A DNA stretch of 64,000 nucleotides from Starkeya sp. ORNL1 (GCF_012971745.1 NZ_CP048834.1:2356001-2420000); one strand, 5' to 3'; positions 7,980 to 17,196 are shown, counted from the stretch's first letter. A program made the numbers and translations. Notes: a model not told the origin generated them from the sequence alone.

Positions 7980-8864
7980 TCAGCCGATCCGCGCCATGCC
8001 CTCGACCAGGGCATCGAACACGGCGCGGCACCGCGGGCTGGAGCGAAGATCCTCGTGCATGACGATCCACACGCCGAGCTCCGGGCTGAATGCCTCAGTG
8101 AGCACACGCACCAGATCGGGCGAGCGAGCTGCCAGCGGAACCTGGCAGATGCCGATACCGAAACCGGCGCGGATTGCCGCGAGTTGCGCCACGTCGCTGT
8201 CGGTGCGTAGCGCGAAGCTGCCGCGCTGAATGGCGGGATAGCGCTTCAGGAAACCACGGATCGCCGGCGTTTCGTGGTCGAAGCCGATCAGATCGTGGCT
8301 GGACAATTCCTCCATCGAGGCGGGTACTCCACGCCGGGCGACATAGTCGCGATGGGCGTGGAAGCCGAGCGGGATGGTGCCGACGCGCCGGGACACCAGG
8401 GCGTCCTGCGCCGGTTCGACCATGCGCACCGCGATGTCGGCCTCGCGCCGCAGCAGGTCCTCCACAGAATTGGACAGCATCAGCTCGAGCGCGAGGCCGG
8501 GATGCAGCGCGCGCAGCCGCGCCAGGATGGGCGGCAAATGCTCGATGCCGACTACCTCGCTGGCGCTGATGCGCACCACGCCGCGCACCTCGCTGGCATG
8601 GCCGGACGCCGCCCGCATCAAGGCGGCGGAGGTGGAGGCGAGCGATTGCGCGTAGGTGCCGAGCTCGATCGCGGCATCCGTGGGCGCGAGGCCGCGCTGC
8701 GTGCGCAGGAACAGATCGTAGCCGACCGCCGCCTCCAGCGTGTCGATATGGCGGGCGACGGTCGGCTGGGTCAGGCCCAACGCGCGCGCCGCACCGGACA
8801 GCGAGCGCTCCCGAAGCACATGGAGGAAGGTGCGGTAGAGATCCCAGCTCGGCTCATCGTTCAT
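7980..8864 (-). CDS. LysR-family transcriptional regulator
   Basis: The 294-aa protein has an N-terminal winged helix-turn-helix (DLYRTFLHVLRERSLSGAARALGLTQPTVARHIDTLE) and a LysR substrate-binding domain (about residues 90-290). The start MNDEPSW is preferred because it gives the normal family length; longer frames upstream run through the divergent promoter region. It faces the SDR gene at 8954 and is its likely regulator. The 89-bp spacer contains ATGA-N12-TCAT (8886-8905), a weak inverted repeat that might be the binding site. Confidence 0.9.
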   Translation of the reverse strand: MNDEPSWDLYRTFLHVLRERSLSGAARALGLTQPTVARHIDTLEAAVGYDLFLRTQRGLAPTDAAIELGTYAQSLASTSAALMRAASGHASEVRGVVRISASEVVGIEHLPPILARLRALHPGLALELMLSNSVEDLLRREADIAVRMVEPAQDALVSRRVGTIPLGFHAHRDYVARRGVPASMEELSSHDLIGFDHETPAIRGFLKRYPAIQRGSFALRTDSDVAQLAAIRAGFGIGICQVPLAARSPDLVRVLTEAFSPELGVWIVMHEDLRSSPRCRAVFDALVEGMARIG

Positions 8865-8953
8865 ATATTTACGTATAGTGACTCCATGATTTTGGACAAT
8901 TTCATTCAAACGATGATCGGATAACCCTGCCGCCTCAGCGATGGGAGACGGCG

Positions 8954-9913
8954 ATGGAAGGCAGGACAGCACTTGTGCTCGGCGCCACGGGCGGTATCGG
9001 AGGCGAGTTGGCGCGGCGGCTGCAACGCACCGGATGGACGGTCCGGGCGCTGCACCGCGAGGCGGATGCAATGGCCGGGGTTGACGGCCTCGACTGGCGG
9101 CGCGGCGACGCGCTCGTCGCCGAGGACGTCACTGCGGCGGCGCAAGGCGCCGACCTGATCGTTCATGCCGTGAATCCGCCCGGCTACAAGGACTGGGACA
9201 AGCTGGTGCTGCCGATGCTGGACAACAGCATCGCCGCCGCCCGCAGCACGGGTGCGCGGATCGTGCTGCCCGGGACGGTCTATAATTACGGACCGGACGC
9301 GCTGCCAACGCCCGACGAGACCTCGCCGCAGAATCCGGTGACGCGCAAGGGCCGGATCCGCGCCGCCATGGAGCGGCGGCTGTACAAGGAGGCCGAGGCC
9401 GGCCGGGCGCGCAGCCTGATCGTACGGGCCGGCGACTTTTTCGGGCCGCGCGCCGCGAACAACTGGTTCTCGCAAGGCCTGGTGAAGCCGGGCCGGCGCC
9501 CGACCTCGATCAGCTATCCCGGCAAACCGGACATCGGGCACCAATGGGCGTATCTGCCGGATGTCGCCGAGACCATGATGCGCCTGGTCGAATGCGGGTC
9601 GCTCGATGATTTCGCGACCTTCCACATGGCGGGTCACTGGGATGCGGATGGCACGATGATGGTCGATGCGATCCGCCGGGTGCTCAAGGCGCCCACATTG
9701 CCGGTACGCCGGTTTCCCTGGCTGGTGGTTTGCCTGGGGCAGCCATTCTACCCGCTGTTCCGCGAGCTCGCGGAGATGAAGTATCTGTGGGACACGCCGC
9801 TCCGGATGGGCAACGAGCGCCTCGTCGCCGTGCTGGGAGGCGAGCCGCACACCCCGCTCGACACCGCGGTGGCGACCACGCTCCATGGCTTGCAGGCGGA
9901 CAGCAAAGCCTAG
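8954..9913 (+). CDS. Extended SDR, NAD(P)-dependent epimerase/dehydratase-like
   Basis: The 319-aa protein has an N-terminal nucleotide-binding motif (VLGATGGIGGELARRL), followed by a divergent extended-SDR body (HAVNPPGYKDW, GTVYNYGP, VRAGDFFGP). The Tyr-Asn-Tyr segment in GTVYNYG sits where extended SDRs place their catalytic region, but the YxxxK spacing is not clear, so the reaction is uncertain. It is divergent from a LysR gene and followed by a palindromic repeat element, so it is probably monocistronic. Confidence 0.85.
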   Translation: MEGRTALVLGATGGIGGELARRLQRTGWTVRALHREADAMAGVDGLDWRRGDALVAEDVTAAAQGADLIVHAVNPPGYKDWDKLVLPMLDNSIAAARSTGARIVLPGTVYNYGPDALPTPDETSPQNPVTRKGRIRAAMERRLYKEAEAGRARSLIVRAGDFFGPRAANNWFSQGLVKPGRRPTSISYPGKPDIGHQWAYLPDVAETMMRLVECGSLDDFATFHMAGHWDADGTMMVDAIRRVLKAPTLPVRRFPWLVVCLGQPFYPLFRELAEMKYLWDTPLRMGNERLVAVLGGEPHTPLDTAVATTLHGLQADSKA

Positions 9914-9923
9914 AGCCCTTTCC

Positions 9924-10027
9924 GTTCGGATGGAAACATCCGAACGACAGATGAGTGCTCTAGATTCTATAGGCTGGAGCAATTCCTCTTCGATCAGATG
10001 ATTCCATCTGATCGGGAGATGCTCTAG
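9924..10027. repeat. REP-like element with two perfect hairpins
   Basis: The element holds a 9-bp stem with a GAAA loop (9924-9945) and a 10-bp stem with an ATTC loop (9991-10014). The direct repeat TGCTCTAG occurs at 9956-9963 and again at 10020-10027. It fills the gap between two unrelated convergent genes. No transposase or coding capacity is present. It resembles the mosaic intergenic palindromic elements of alphaproteobacteria and may also act as a bidirectional transcription barrier. Confidence 0.7.
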
Positions 10028-10045
10028 CGCCCGGCGGCCCGCTTC

Positions 10046-10471
10046 TCACGCGATCAGCGTGGCTTCGAAAGTGATATTCGTGTTCATGAGCTTGGACACC
10101 GGGCACCCCGCCTTTGCCCGTTCGGCGAGCGCCTGGAAGGTGTCCCCGTCGATGCCAGGTATTTTTGCCGTCACCGAGAGATGTACGTGCGGGATGATGA
10201 AGCCATCACCCTCCTTCTCGATCTCGACCTGCGAGCGCGCGTCCAATTGCTCGGGCTCGAACTCGTTCATGCCAAGAATGCGCACGAACGACATGGCGAA
10301 GCACGCGGCGTGGGCGGCGCCGAGCAGTTCCTCGGGATTGGTACCCGACTTTTCGCCATAGCGGCTGAAGAAGCTGTAGGGGTAGCCTTCCAGGGCGCGG
10401 CTCTCGGTCGAGACCGCACCCTTGCCCTCGCGCAGATTGCCGCTCCAGGCGGCCGATCCGAAACGCTTCAT
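10046..10471 (-). CDS. OsmC-family peroxiredoxin
   Basis: The 141-aa cytoplasmic protein belongs to the OsmC/Ohr family, which reduces organic hydroperoxides through two cysteines. Both are present: Cys57 (AAHAACFAM) and Cys123 (AGCPVSKLM). The N-terminus (MKRFGSAAWSGNLREGKG) is typical of OsmC rather than Ohr. The downstream end abuts the repeat element. It is 36 bases from the upstream hydrolase gene on the same strand, so cotranscription is possible. Confidence 0.92.
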   Translation of the reverse strand: MKRFGSAAWSGNLREGKGAVSTESRALEGYPYSFFSRYGEKSGTNPEELLGAAHAACFAMSFVRILGMNEFEPEQLDARSQVEIEKEGDGFIIPHVHLSVTAKIPGIDGDTFQALAERAKAGCPVSKLMNTNITFEATLIA

Positions 10472-10507
10472 GGTTCCTGTCCTTGTCTGTCCATAGCGGT
10501 TCGTCGA

Positions 10508-11284
10508 TCAGCGCTGGCCGGCGGCTTCAAGGATCAGGTTGGTGATCTCCTCCGGATGCGAGATCAGCGAGAGGTGGCTCGACTTCACCTCGATGGTCTT
10601 GGCGCCCATGCGCTTGGCCATGAAGCGTTCGAGATCCGGATTGATGGTGCGGTCTTCCGTCGAGACCGCATAAAAGCTCGGCTTCGAGCGCCAGGCCGCC
10701 TGCGTGGTCTTGCCGGTGAGCAGCGCCTTCTGGAACGGCTCCTGTACCGCATAGAGCACCTTCGCCTTCGCTTCCGGGATGTCGCCGGCGAAATCGCGCA
10801 GGAAGGCTTCCTCGGTGAGACGGCCTTCGTCACCGTCGAAGACGATGCCGGCGGAGGCCGGCGGCGTGGGGAAGGTCTTGGCCAGCGCCGTGTAGTCCTC
10901 GCCGGCATCCGGCGCCCGCGCCGCCACATAGACGAGAGCCGAGACATTGGGATGCACACCCGCCTCGGTGACGATCATCCCGGAGAAGGAATGCCCGACC
11001 AGAACCGTCGGGCCATCCTGCCGCGCCAGCACGCGCTGCGCGGAGGCGACCGCTTCGGGCAACGTCGTCAGCGGGTTCTGCACGGACGTCGCATTGAGCC
11101 CCGCGGCCTGCAGGCGCGCGATCACCTCGGACCAGCATGATCCGTCGGCGAACAGCCCGTGCACCAGGACGACATTGCGCGCCTTGGGCGGCGCGGCGGT
11201 GGCCGCCATGCCGCGGGTAGAGATCAGCGAAGCCGCCGCACCTGCAACAAGGGCGGCGGAGAACGTACGCCTGTTCATCATCAT
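10508..11284 (-). CDS. Exported alpha/beta hydrolase
   Basis: The 258-aa protein starts with a Tat-like signal (NRRTFSAALVAGAAA) and an alanine cleavage region near residue 28. It has the fold's oxyanion HG motif (LVHGLFADGS), nucleophile Ser99 in GHSFSG and a C-terminal histidine in SSHLSLISHPEE. The family (AB hydrolase_6-like) includes esterases and signalling receptors; substrate unknown. It lies between OsmC and an MBL-fold gene on the same strand with 36-41 base gaps, suggesting a three-gene stress or detoxification unit. Confidence 0.88.
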   Translation of the reverse strand: MMMNRRTFSAALVAGAAASLISTRGMAATAAPPKARNVVLVHGLFADGSCWSEVIARLQAAGLNATSVQNPLTTLPEAVASAQRVLARQDGPTVLVGHSFSGMIVTEAGVHPNVSALVYVAARAPDAGEDYTALAKTFPTPPASAGIVFDGDEGRLTEEAFLRDFAGDIPEAKAKVLYAVQEPFQKALLTGKTTQAAWRSKPSFYAVSTEDRTINPDLERFMAKRMGAKTIEVKSSHLSLISHPEEITNLILEAAGQR

Positions 11285-11325
11285 GACTTGTCTTCCTTCA
11301 TTGCTGCGGGTGTCTGGTAAATTGG

Positions 11326-12198
11326 CTATTTCGCCGCCTTGGCCAATTCTTTCGCCTTGTTTGCGGCGCCCCAGAGCGAGCCGGGGTTGGCGCGGTTCGG
11401 GTATATGTCCAGCATGGCGTCGTAGAGTTCGCGGGCGGTCGATGTCGTCGCGTCGAGGCGATTGAAATCGCGAAGATATTGCCGGGTCTCACCGATGATG
11501 CGCGGGTCGTCGGGATTTTCCGGGATCTTGTGTCCCGCGATCACGGCTTTCGGTTGCAGCGTCTCCAGCCGGTCCAACGTGGCGATCCATTCCAGCCGGC
11601 TCTCTGTATCGGTCTCGGCGAGATAGGGATGGATGCCATTATAGACGACGTCACCGCCCACCAGGAGACCGATCGAGGGAACGTGCAGGCAGGTCGAGCG
11701 CTCGATGTCGGAGTGGCCGGCGTCGATAGCGACCAGCCGATGGCCTTCCAGTTCAAGCTCCCCGCCCGAAAGCGCTTCCGCGACGATGAGGCGCTCGGGA
11801 ATCTGCCCGGGGAACAGCCTGCGCCAGAAATTCTCGATCACGTCGGGCGAGAGATTGCGTTCCATGGCCGCGACGATCTCGGGCGTGGCGAGCGCCCTCG
11901 CCTGCGGGAAGCGCTCGAGCAGTGGGCCGAGCCCGAAGAAATGGTCGCCATGGCCGTGCGTGACATAGATGGCGGTCAGGTTCTTGCCGCTCGCAGCGAC
12001 CCAGTCAGCGAGCAACTTGTCCTGGTCCAGGGTCAGGAAGGTGTCGACCAGGACCGCGTCCTTCTGCCCGAAGATCAGCGTGGCCGAATTCGAGACCCAC
12101 GCCAGATCTTCCTTTCCGGGCGGCAAGCCGCGGGTGAGGCCGGGCCGCTTGCTTGTCAGAACCTGCCAGCCGAGGCCGGTATCGTTGATCGGGCTCAT
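11326..12198 (-). CDS. MBL-fold metallo-hydrolase
   Basis: The 290-aa protein carries the metallo-beta-lactamase metal motif THGHGDH (His81, His83, Asp85, His86), a later metal ligand region (VAIDAGHSD) and GHK near the C-terminal part. It has no signal peptide. The start MSPINDTG at 12198 is chosen because AAGGAG stands just upstream; a longer frame extends further but lacks support. Family members include lactonases and thiol hydrolases. The substrate cannot be read from sequence. Confidence 0.88.
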   Translation of the reverse strand: MSPINDTGLGWQVLTSKRPGLTRGLPPGKEDLAWVSNSATLIFGQKDAVLVDTFLTLDQDKLLADWVAASGKNLTAIYVTHGHGDHFFGLGPLLERFPQARALATPEIVAAMERNLSPDVIENFWRRLFPGQIPERLIVAEALSGGELELEGHRLVAIDAGHSDIERSTCLHVPSIGLLVGGDVVYNGIHPYLAETDTESRLEWIATLDRLETLQPKAVIAGHKIPENPDDPRIIGETRQYLRDFNRLDATTSTARELYDAMLDIYPNRANPGSLWGAANKAKELAKAAK

Positions 12199-12611
12199 GC
12201 GACGTCTCCTTGCGCCGGAGGTTATGGACCGCGGATCGACGCCTCGCTTTCCGGACAGACCGACACTTCCGAAATCACACGATCGCCAGCGGTGGCGGCC
12301 CGGGCCCGCGCTTGACATGGGGCGTTCTACATCCACTTTCCCGCAAGAAGACGTCGGGATCTGAACTCGTCGACACTTGATGTGGTTGAACAGAGGGAAG
12401 ATTTCGCCTCGTCGCCAGCAGAACCGGCAAGATGTCGGCAATGGGTCCGCATGGCCATTCGAGCCTGCCTCGAAGAGTGCGCTGACGCTGTGCAGGCACG
12501 TGCCGCCATGCGGGTCGAGCCGGGCGAATTGCGCCAACGGAACTGAAGCCGGTCGTCTTCGGAGAACTCCCGGGATGACCAAACTCTCTCCAAGGATGAA
12601 AAGCTACTCTC
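12199..12611. other. 413-bp divergent spacer between MBL and DUF302 genes
   Basis: I see no convincing gene here. A TTGACA hexamer is present at 12312-12317 but no good -10 box lies at the right distance. The stretch presumably carries the promoters for both flanking genes. Confidence 0.4.
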
Positions 12612-13103
12612 ATGACCAGCAGCAACATATCCGTAGAAGAAATAATGGTTGGACACGTCACGATCCGATCAGGCAACAGCTTCGCGACCGTGCGGGCCAA
12701 ACTCAAAACGCTGCTTCCGCGCCTCGATGAAGGCTTCCTGCCGCTGCTCCGTGAAGGCCTGGTCGATCAGGCGCGCCAGGAACTCGAAGCTGCGGCCCCG
12801 CTTTCGATCTTTGGCGAGCGCGACCACGGTGCGATCCTGGCAATCGCCGGATCGCCGCGGCGTGCCATTCAATATGACATCGGCAACCCGCACACCGCGT
12901 CGCTGATGACCCGGCACAGGATCTCGGCCGGCCTCTACGCGCCCATCCGGGTGCTGCTGCGGGAGAGCCCCGAGGGCGAAGTTGCCTTCGAGTATGATCG
13001 GCCGGCTTCGACCTTCGGCCAGTTTGGCGACGACGCCGTCGACACGGTCGCCCGCAAGCTCGACGACGATCTGCGCAACGTCCTGCAGAACGCCGCAAGC
13101 TAG
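12612..13103 (+). CDS. DUF302-domain protein
   Basis: The 163-aa protein matches the DUF302 pattern of a Phe/Asp-rich N-terminal strand set followed by the conserved YDIGNPHTASLMTRH block (about residues 90-105) and YAPIRVLLRE. No signal peptide or span is seen. Its function in the family is unknown; a heme/metal or stress role is often suggested. A multicopper oxidase follows 109 bases downstream on the same strand. An alternative start at 12645 (MVGHVTIRSG) is possible. Confidence 0.82.
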   Translation: MTSSNISVEEIMVGHVTIRSGNSFATVRAKLKTLLPRLDEGFLPLLREGLVDQARQELEAAAPLSIFGERDHGAILAIAGSPRRAIQYDIGNPHTASLMTRHRISAGLYAPIRVLLRESPEGEVAFEYDRPASTFGQFGDDAVDTVARKLDDDLRNVLQNAAS

Positions 13104-13212
13104 ACGCGCCTGCAAATATTTCAGCCGGCGCCGCCAGACCGCGCATTGCGACCCGGTGGTATTTGACTGATTGTCATTCTCGCCTCGGCAATCTCGGGTT
13201 GGAGGCCGGGCG

Positions 13213-14805
13213 ATGGGGGGCACGATGAAACCGACCGACGCGCGTTCCGGCAGGCTGCCGTCGCGCCGCTCCGTGCTGCTCGGTGGCGCGGCTGTCGGCA
13301 CCTGCGCCATGGTGCCCGGCCTGATCGGGCTGGCCATCACCAGCGGCGATGCCTCAGACGCTGCCGCAATGGAGATGGAGAGCCATGCGGCGCGCCGTCT
13401 CGGGGTGCCGCGGGCGCCGTTCGAGAAGTACGCGCCGCTCATCGAGCCGCAAGTGCGTCGCTCGGCAAACGGGGAGCTCAAGACCCGCCTGCGTGTCGCC
13501 TATACCTACAAGGATCTTGGCGGCTATCGATTGTCGCTGCGCAGCTATGAGCAGGATCTGCCGGGCCCGACCTTGCGGGTAAAGCGGGGCGACGTGCTGC
13601 GCATCCGCCTCATCAATGATTTGCCGCCGAACACCGACCCGGCGCCGCTCGACATGACGCTGCCGCACCAGTTCAACTCGACCAATTTCCACTTCCATGG
13701 CGGGCATGTGAGCCCGAGCGGCATCGCCGACAACATCTTCCGGGTGATGGAGCCCGGCCAAGGCTACGACATCGAGATCGCGATTCCCAAAGACCACACC
13801 GCAGGCACCTATTGGTATCATCCGCACAAGCATGGCAGCGCCGACATACAGCTCACCAGCGGTATGGCCGGCGCGCTGATCATCGAGGGGGACTTCGACG
13901 ATATCCCCGAGATCACGGCGGCCAACGAGCGCGTGCTGATCCTGAACGAGGTGCTGTTCGACCATCGCGGCGCGATCGAGAATTACGATACGGTGTGGCC
14001 GGAGGCGGTGCCGCGCTTCCTCTCGGTGAACGGGCAGCGCGAACCTGCGATCCGCATGCGCCCCGGCGAGGTGCAGCGCTGGCGGGTGCTCCATGCCGGG
14101 CACGAGAACAATTTCAATATCGCGCTCGAAGGCCATGGCCTGCATGTCATCGCCTGTGACGGGCTCCGCTGTCCGCGCATCGATCGCAATGACAGCCTGC
14201 TGATGGCGCCCGGCCAGCGCGCCGATATCCTGGTGCAGGCCGGCGCGGCGGGCAGCTATGCGCTGCGGGCCATCGCCAGTGACCAGGGCTATCCGTCGCC
14301 GCAGGGCCCGCTCGCCCGGCTGATCGTCGAGGGCGAACCGATGCAGATGAAATTGCCGGCGACGCTCGGCGGCGCGCCGTTCCAGCCGATCGGCGGCGAG
14401 GAGGTGACCAATCGGCGGGAGATAACGCTGACGGTGGATGAGCCGGAATTCCCGCCGGCAGCGAACTACCAGGAGTTCGCCTTCCTCATTTGCGGGCAGC
14501 GCTTCGATCCGAACCGGGTCGACCACCGCATCCCGCTCGGCGCCGTGGAAGAATGGACGGTGATCAATGATCACACCGACGACCACATCTTCCACATCCA
14601 CACCAATCCGTTCCAGCTCATATCGGTGAACGGGCAGGCGCTGGCCGAGCCGGTGTGGCGCGACACGGTGGTGGTGCCGCGCAATGGCCGCATCGTGTTC
14701 CGCTCCCGCTTCCTCGATTTCACCGGCCGCTATGTCCTGCACTGCCACATGATGAACCATGAGGAGCTGGGCATGATGCAGGTGGTCGAGGTGCATGAGG
14801 CGTGA
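13213..14805 (+). CDS. Multicopper oxidase, Tat-exported
   Basis: The 530-aa periplasmic enzyme begins with a twin-arginine signal (SRRSVLLGGAAVGTCAM). All four copper-ligand clusters are visible in order: HFHGGH, WYHPHKHG, HIFHIHTNPF and HCHMMNHEELGMM, with the type-1 copper Cys-His pair in the last and a Met axial ligand. Three cupredoxin domains fit the length. The family (laccase, CopA, CueO) oxidises phenols, Cu(I) or Fe(II); no methionine-rich copper loop is seen, so laccase-like activity is plausible. The GGAGG at 13201 supports the ATG at 13213. Confidence 0.93.
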   Translation: MGGTMKPTDARSGRLPSRRSVLLGGAAVGTCAMVPGLIGLAITSGDASDAAAMEMESHAARRLGVPRAPFEKYAPLIEPQVRRSANGELKTRLRVAYTYKDLGGYRLSLRSYEQDLPGPTLRVKRGDVLRIRLINDLPPNTDPAPLDMTLPHQFNSTNFHFHGGHVSPSGIADNIFRVMEPGQGYDIEIAIPKDHTAGTYWYHPHKHGSADIQLTSGMAGALIIEGDFDDIPEITAANERVLILNEVLFDHRGAIENYDTVWPEAVPRFLSVNGQREPAIRMRPGEVQRWRVLHAGHENNFNIALEGHGLHVIACDGLRCPRIDRNDSLLMAPGQRADILVQAGAAGSYALRAIASDQGYPSPQGPLARLIVEGEPMQMKLPATLGGAPFQPIGGEEVTNRREITLTVDEPEFPPAANYQEFAFLICGQRFDPNRVDHRIPLGAVEEWTVINDHTDDHIFHIHTNPFQLISVNGQALAEPVWRDTVVVPRNGRIVFRSRFLDFTGRYVLHCHMMNHEELGMMQVVEVHEA

Positions 14806-14823
14806 GGCGGCGGCGCCGACCCC

Positions 14824-16050
14824 TCACCGCGGCCCCAGCAACACGCCGATGTCGATCGCATCGGCAATCGCCTGGTTGCCGCCGTCGCTGGCGTGGAGAT
14901 GGTCGCCGGAATCGAAGTCGGGACGGAGCCGCAGCGGATCGTCGGGATCGCGCAGCGCCGCGTCGAGATCGAGCACGGCGTCGAACGCGCCGCTGGCGCG
15001 GATCCACGCATTGATCTCCTGCCGGAGCCGGTCCTTCTCCGGCGTGTAATAGCCCTTGAACGGCGTATCCTTGAGCGCGCCTTCGAAGGGCGTCAGCGTC
15101 GCCCCGATGATGCGGATGTTGCGGGCATGCGCCAAAGCCGCGAGTTGCCGGTAGCCGTCGATCAGCTCGGCGGCGGTCGGTATGGTCAGATCGGGCGCGA
15201 AGACATGTCCGGGCCAACTGATGTCGTTGATGCCGATCAGCACCACCACGGCTTTCACATTCGGCAGGCTCGCGACGTCATGGTCGAAGCGGGCGAGCGC
15301 GCTCTCGCCCATGCGCGTGCGCAGCAGCCGGGCACCGGAGATCCCGGCATTCACCACCGAGAGCCCGAGCGGCGCCAGCCTCGCCGCGAGGAAATCCGGC
15401 CAGCGATGATTGGCGTCGGGCGTCGAGGCGGCACCGTCGGTGATGGAATCGCCGAACGCCACGATGGTGCCGGCCGCAACTGGCGCCTCGACCATGACGC
15501 CGCTGAGGACGATGCGGGTGGTGGTCGTGGTCGACGCCTCGAAATCCGCCTGCGCGGTGAGATCGCCCTCGGTGATGGAAGCCGTCTGCAGGCCCTCCCA
15601 ATGGAAGGTCGAGATCGCGGTCGGCTGGGGAAAATAGAGACTGACGGCAAGTTCGGACAAGGCCGGCGCGTCGAGTTCGACGGCGTCGCTGACGGCGCTC
15701 GCTCCGGCCAGGATGGCCACCGATGATTTGCCGCCGAAGGTCACCGGACGCAGCGTGCCGGCACGCGCAACGCTCGCGGCTCCGATCGTGGTTGGCGTGT
15801 CGCCATAGCGGTTCGACAGCACGAGGCGAATGCGCGTGCCACCGAGGCTGAGGCGGACGCGCTGGCGCACGGTCTGGTTCCAGAGCGACGGGGGCGCAAG
15901 CACGGGCAGCGGGAAGTCGCCGTCCCAACGCGGCTGCGGGCTCGCCGCCCACGAGGCGACCCAACGGGTGCCGCCGACCTCCTCGGCCCGCGCCGCGGCA
16001 GTAGCGAGAAAGGCGAGCGCGAGGCCCAGGAACAATCGTCGAAACATCAT
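14824..16050 (-). CDS. Secreted SGNH/GDSL hydrolase
   Basis: The 408-aa protein has a signal peptide (MMFRRLFLGLALAFLATAAARA). An N-terminal beta-rich domain of about 180 residues precedes the catalytic SGNH domain: block I FGDSITDG with nucleophile Ser, a Gly in NAGISG, GINDISW (block III Asn) and DxxH near the end (SGDHLHASDGG). This two-domain layout is typical of GDSL esterases acting on acetylated polysaccharides. It is convergent with the multicopper oxidase, with only 18 bases between them. Confidence 0.88.
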   Translation of the reverse strand: MMFRRLFLGLALAFLATAAARAEEVGGTRWVASWAASPQPRWDGDFPLPVLAPPSLWNQTVRQRVRLSLGGTRIRLVLSNRYGDTPTTIGAASVARAGTLRPVTFGGKSSVAILAGASAVSDAVELDAPALSELAVSLYFPQPTAISTFHWEGLQTASITEGDLTAQADFEASTTTTTRIVLSGVMVEAPVAAGTIVAFGDSITDGAASTPDANHRWPDFLAARLAPLGLSVVNAGISGARLLRTRMGESALARFDHDVASLPNVKAVVVLIGINDISWPGHVFAPDLTIPTAAELIDGYRQLAALAHARNIRIIGATLTPFEGALKDTPFKGYYTPEKDRLRQEINAWIRASGAFDAVLDLDAALRDPDDPLRLRPDFDSGDHLHASDGGNQAIADAIDIGVLLGPR

Positions 16051-16090
16051 GTCATGTCCGCTGGCTGGATGGCGAGAAGGCTCGTAATTC

Positions 16091-16262
16091 CCTCTCCCCC
16101 GCTGAACTCGGCTGTTGCCGAGTTCAGCCTCGCAAAGGGTCAAAGTCGAATACATCCGACTTTGACGGGAGAGGTGGCCCGCGTAGCGGGTCGGTGAGGG
16201 GGCGCATCATTGCGGAGCCGCGAAGACCCCTCACCCCAACCCTCTCCCCGACGGGGAGAGGG
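16091..16262. repeat. Mosaic palindromic repeat element
   Basis: The spacer between the SGNH and SDR genes is filled by nested inverted repeats. These are a 12-bp stem with TGTT loop (16101-16128), a 10-bp stem (16139-16148 with 16157-16166) and the 23-bp palindrome at 16240-16262 that is identical to 4016-4038. The outer CCTCTCCC and GGGAGAGG arms suggest the first two hairpins are one composite unit. No coding sequence is seen. Confidence 0.75.
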
Positions 16263-16308
16263 AGTCAGCGTTCGTCACTGCGCGTTCCTGCGACTACGGA
16301 CCAGCCGC

Positions 16309-17103
16309 TCAGACGCCGTCGAATCGCGGCGCGCCGTTATGGGCGGTGAGGCCGCCATCGACCGGCAGATTGACGCCAGTGACGAACGAGGCGTCGTCGG
16401 AGGCGAGGAAGGCGATGACCGCCGCGACCTCCCGCGGCTCGGCAATGCGGCCCATCGGATAGGTTCGGGCGAAGGTCTCCTCGACCTTCGCCGCGTCGAG
16501 CTTTGCTATCGCGGCCTCGAACATCGGCGTGCGCACCGAGCCGGGGCACACCGCGTTCACCCGGATGCCGTCAGCGGCAAGGTCGAGCGCCATGCTGCGG
16601 GTGAGGTGGGTGATCGCACCCTTGCTGGTGGCATAGGCGGCCTGGCCGAAATCGCCGCCGAGGCCGGAGATCGACGACACATTGACGATCGCAGCCGACC
16701 CGCCCGCCAGCCGCAACAGAGGCAGCAGGGCCAGCGAGACCTCCATCACGCCGTCGACATTCACGGCGAACAGCAGGCGCCAGTGACCGCGATCGGTCGC
16801 GGCAAATGTCCCGCCGAAATGGATGCCGGCATTGTTGACGAGGGCGTCGAGCTGGCCGAACCGGTCGGTGACAAGGCTGGCCAACCGGCCGACACTCTGG
16901 CTGTCCGTCACATCGAGCGTGACCGCCAAGGCGTCGTGGCCGGCAGCCACCAGCGCCTCGGCGCCGCGGCTGGCGGAGCGTTCGTCGCGGTCGGCGAGGA
17001 TGATGGCGGCGCCCTCCTCCGCCAGACGTTGCGCGCTCGCGGCTCCGATGCCGGAGCCTGCACCGGTGACCATCGCGACCTTGCCGGTGAAACGGCCCAT
17101 CAC
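16309..17103 (-). CDS. Classical SDR oxidoreductase
   Basis: The 264-aa enzyme has the cofactor motif TGAGSGIGAAS near the N-terminus, NNAG around residue 90, a catalytic Ser region (VNVSSISG) and YATSK, all in normal places. Asp after the second strand (ILADRDERS) indicates NAD(H) preference. It is divergent from the LysR gene at 17276, and the shared spacer contains the LysR-type box 17180-17196, so it is probably part of that regulon. A second ATG (17100) is an equally likely start. Confidence 0.93.
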   Translation of the reverse strand: MMGRFTGKVAMVTGAGSGIGAASAQRLAEEGAAIILADRDERSASRGAEALVAAGHDALAVTLDVTDSQSVGRLASLVTDRFGQLDALVNNAGIHFGGTFAATDRGHWRLLFAVNVDGVMEVSLALLPLLRLAGGSAAIVNVSSISGLGGDFGQAAYATSKGAITHLTRSMALDLAADGIRVNAVCPGSVRTPMFEAAIAKLDAAKVEETFARTYPMGRIAEPREVAAVIAFLASDDASFVTGVNLPVDGGLTAHNGAPRFDGV

Positions 17104-17179
17104 TGCGCACTCCTGCTGAGAGCCGGGATGCTAGTGGCCGATCCCCGGCACGGAGAACCCGGTGAAGCGTCATGCTGCT

Positions 17180-17196
17180 TGTGAAGAAAATTCACA
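17180..17196. promoter_or_regulatory. LysR-type box TGTGA-N7-TCACA (copy 1)
   Basis: The perfect inverted repeat TGTGAAGAAAATTCACA contains an internal T-N11-A core, the classic LysR binding pattern. It is located 80 bases upstream of the LysR GTG start and 77 bases upstream of the SDR start. A second copy with the same arms, spacing and flanking CTT/G bases lies before the ABC operon at 26673-26689. Confidence 0.7.

Noticed and set aside
12312..12340. TTGACA at 12312 as a sigma-70 promoter for DUF302
   Set aside because: No acceptable -10 hexamer is found 16-18 bases downstream.
13354..14796. 480-codon minus-strand frame under the multicopper oxidase
   Set aside because: All copper-ligand motifs are on the plus strand; the reverse frame has no domain.
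17180..17196. CRP-type site reading of TGTGA-N7-TCACA
   Set aside because: CRP sites use a 6-base spacer; here it is 7 in both copies, and the T-N11-A core with an adjacent LysR gene fits a LysR box better.
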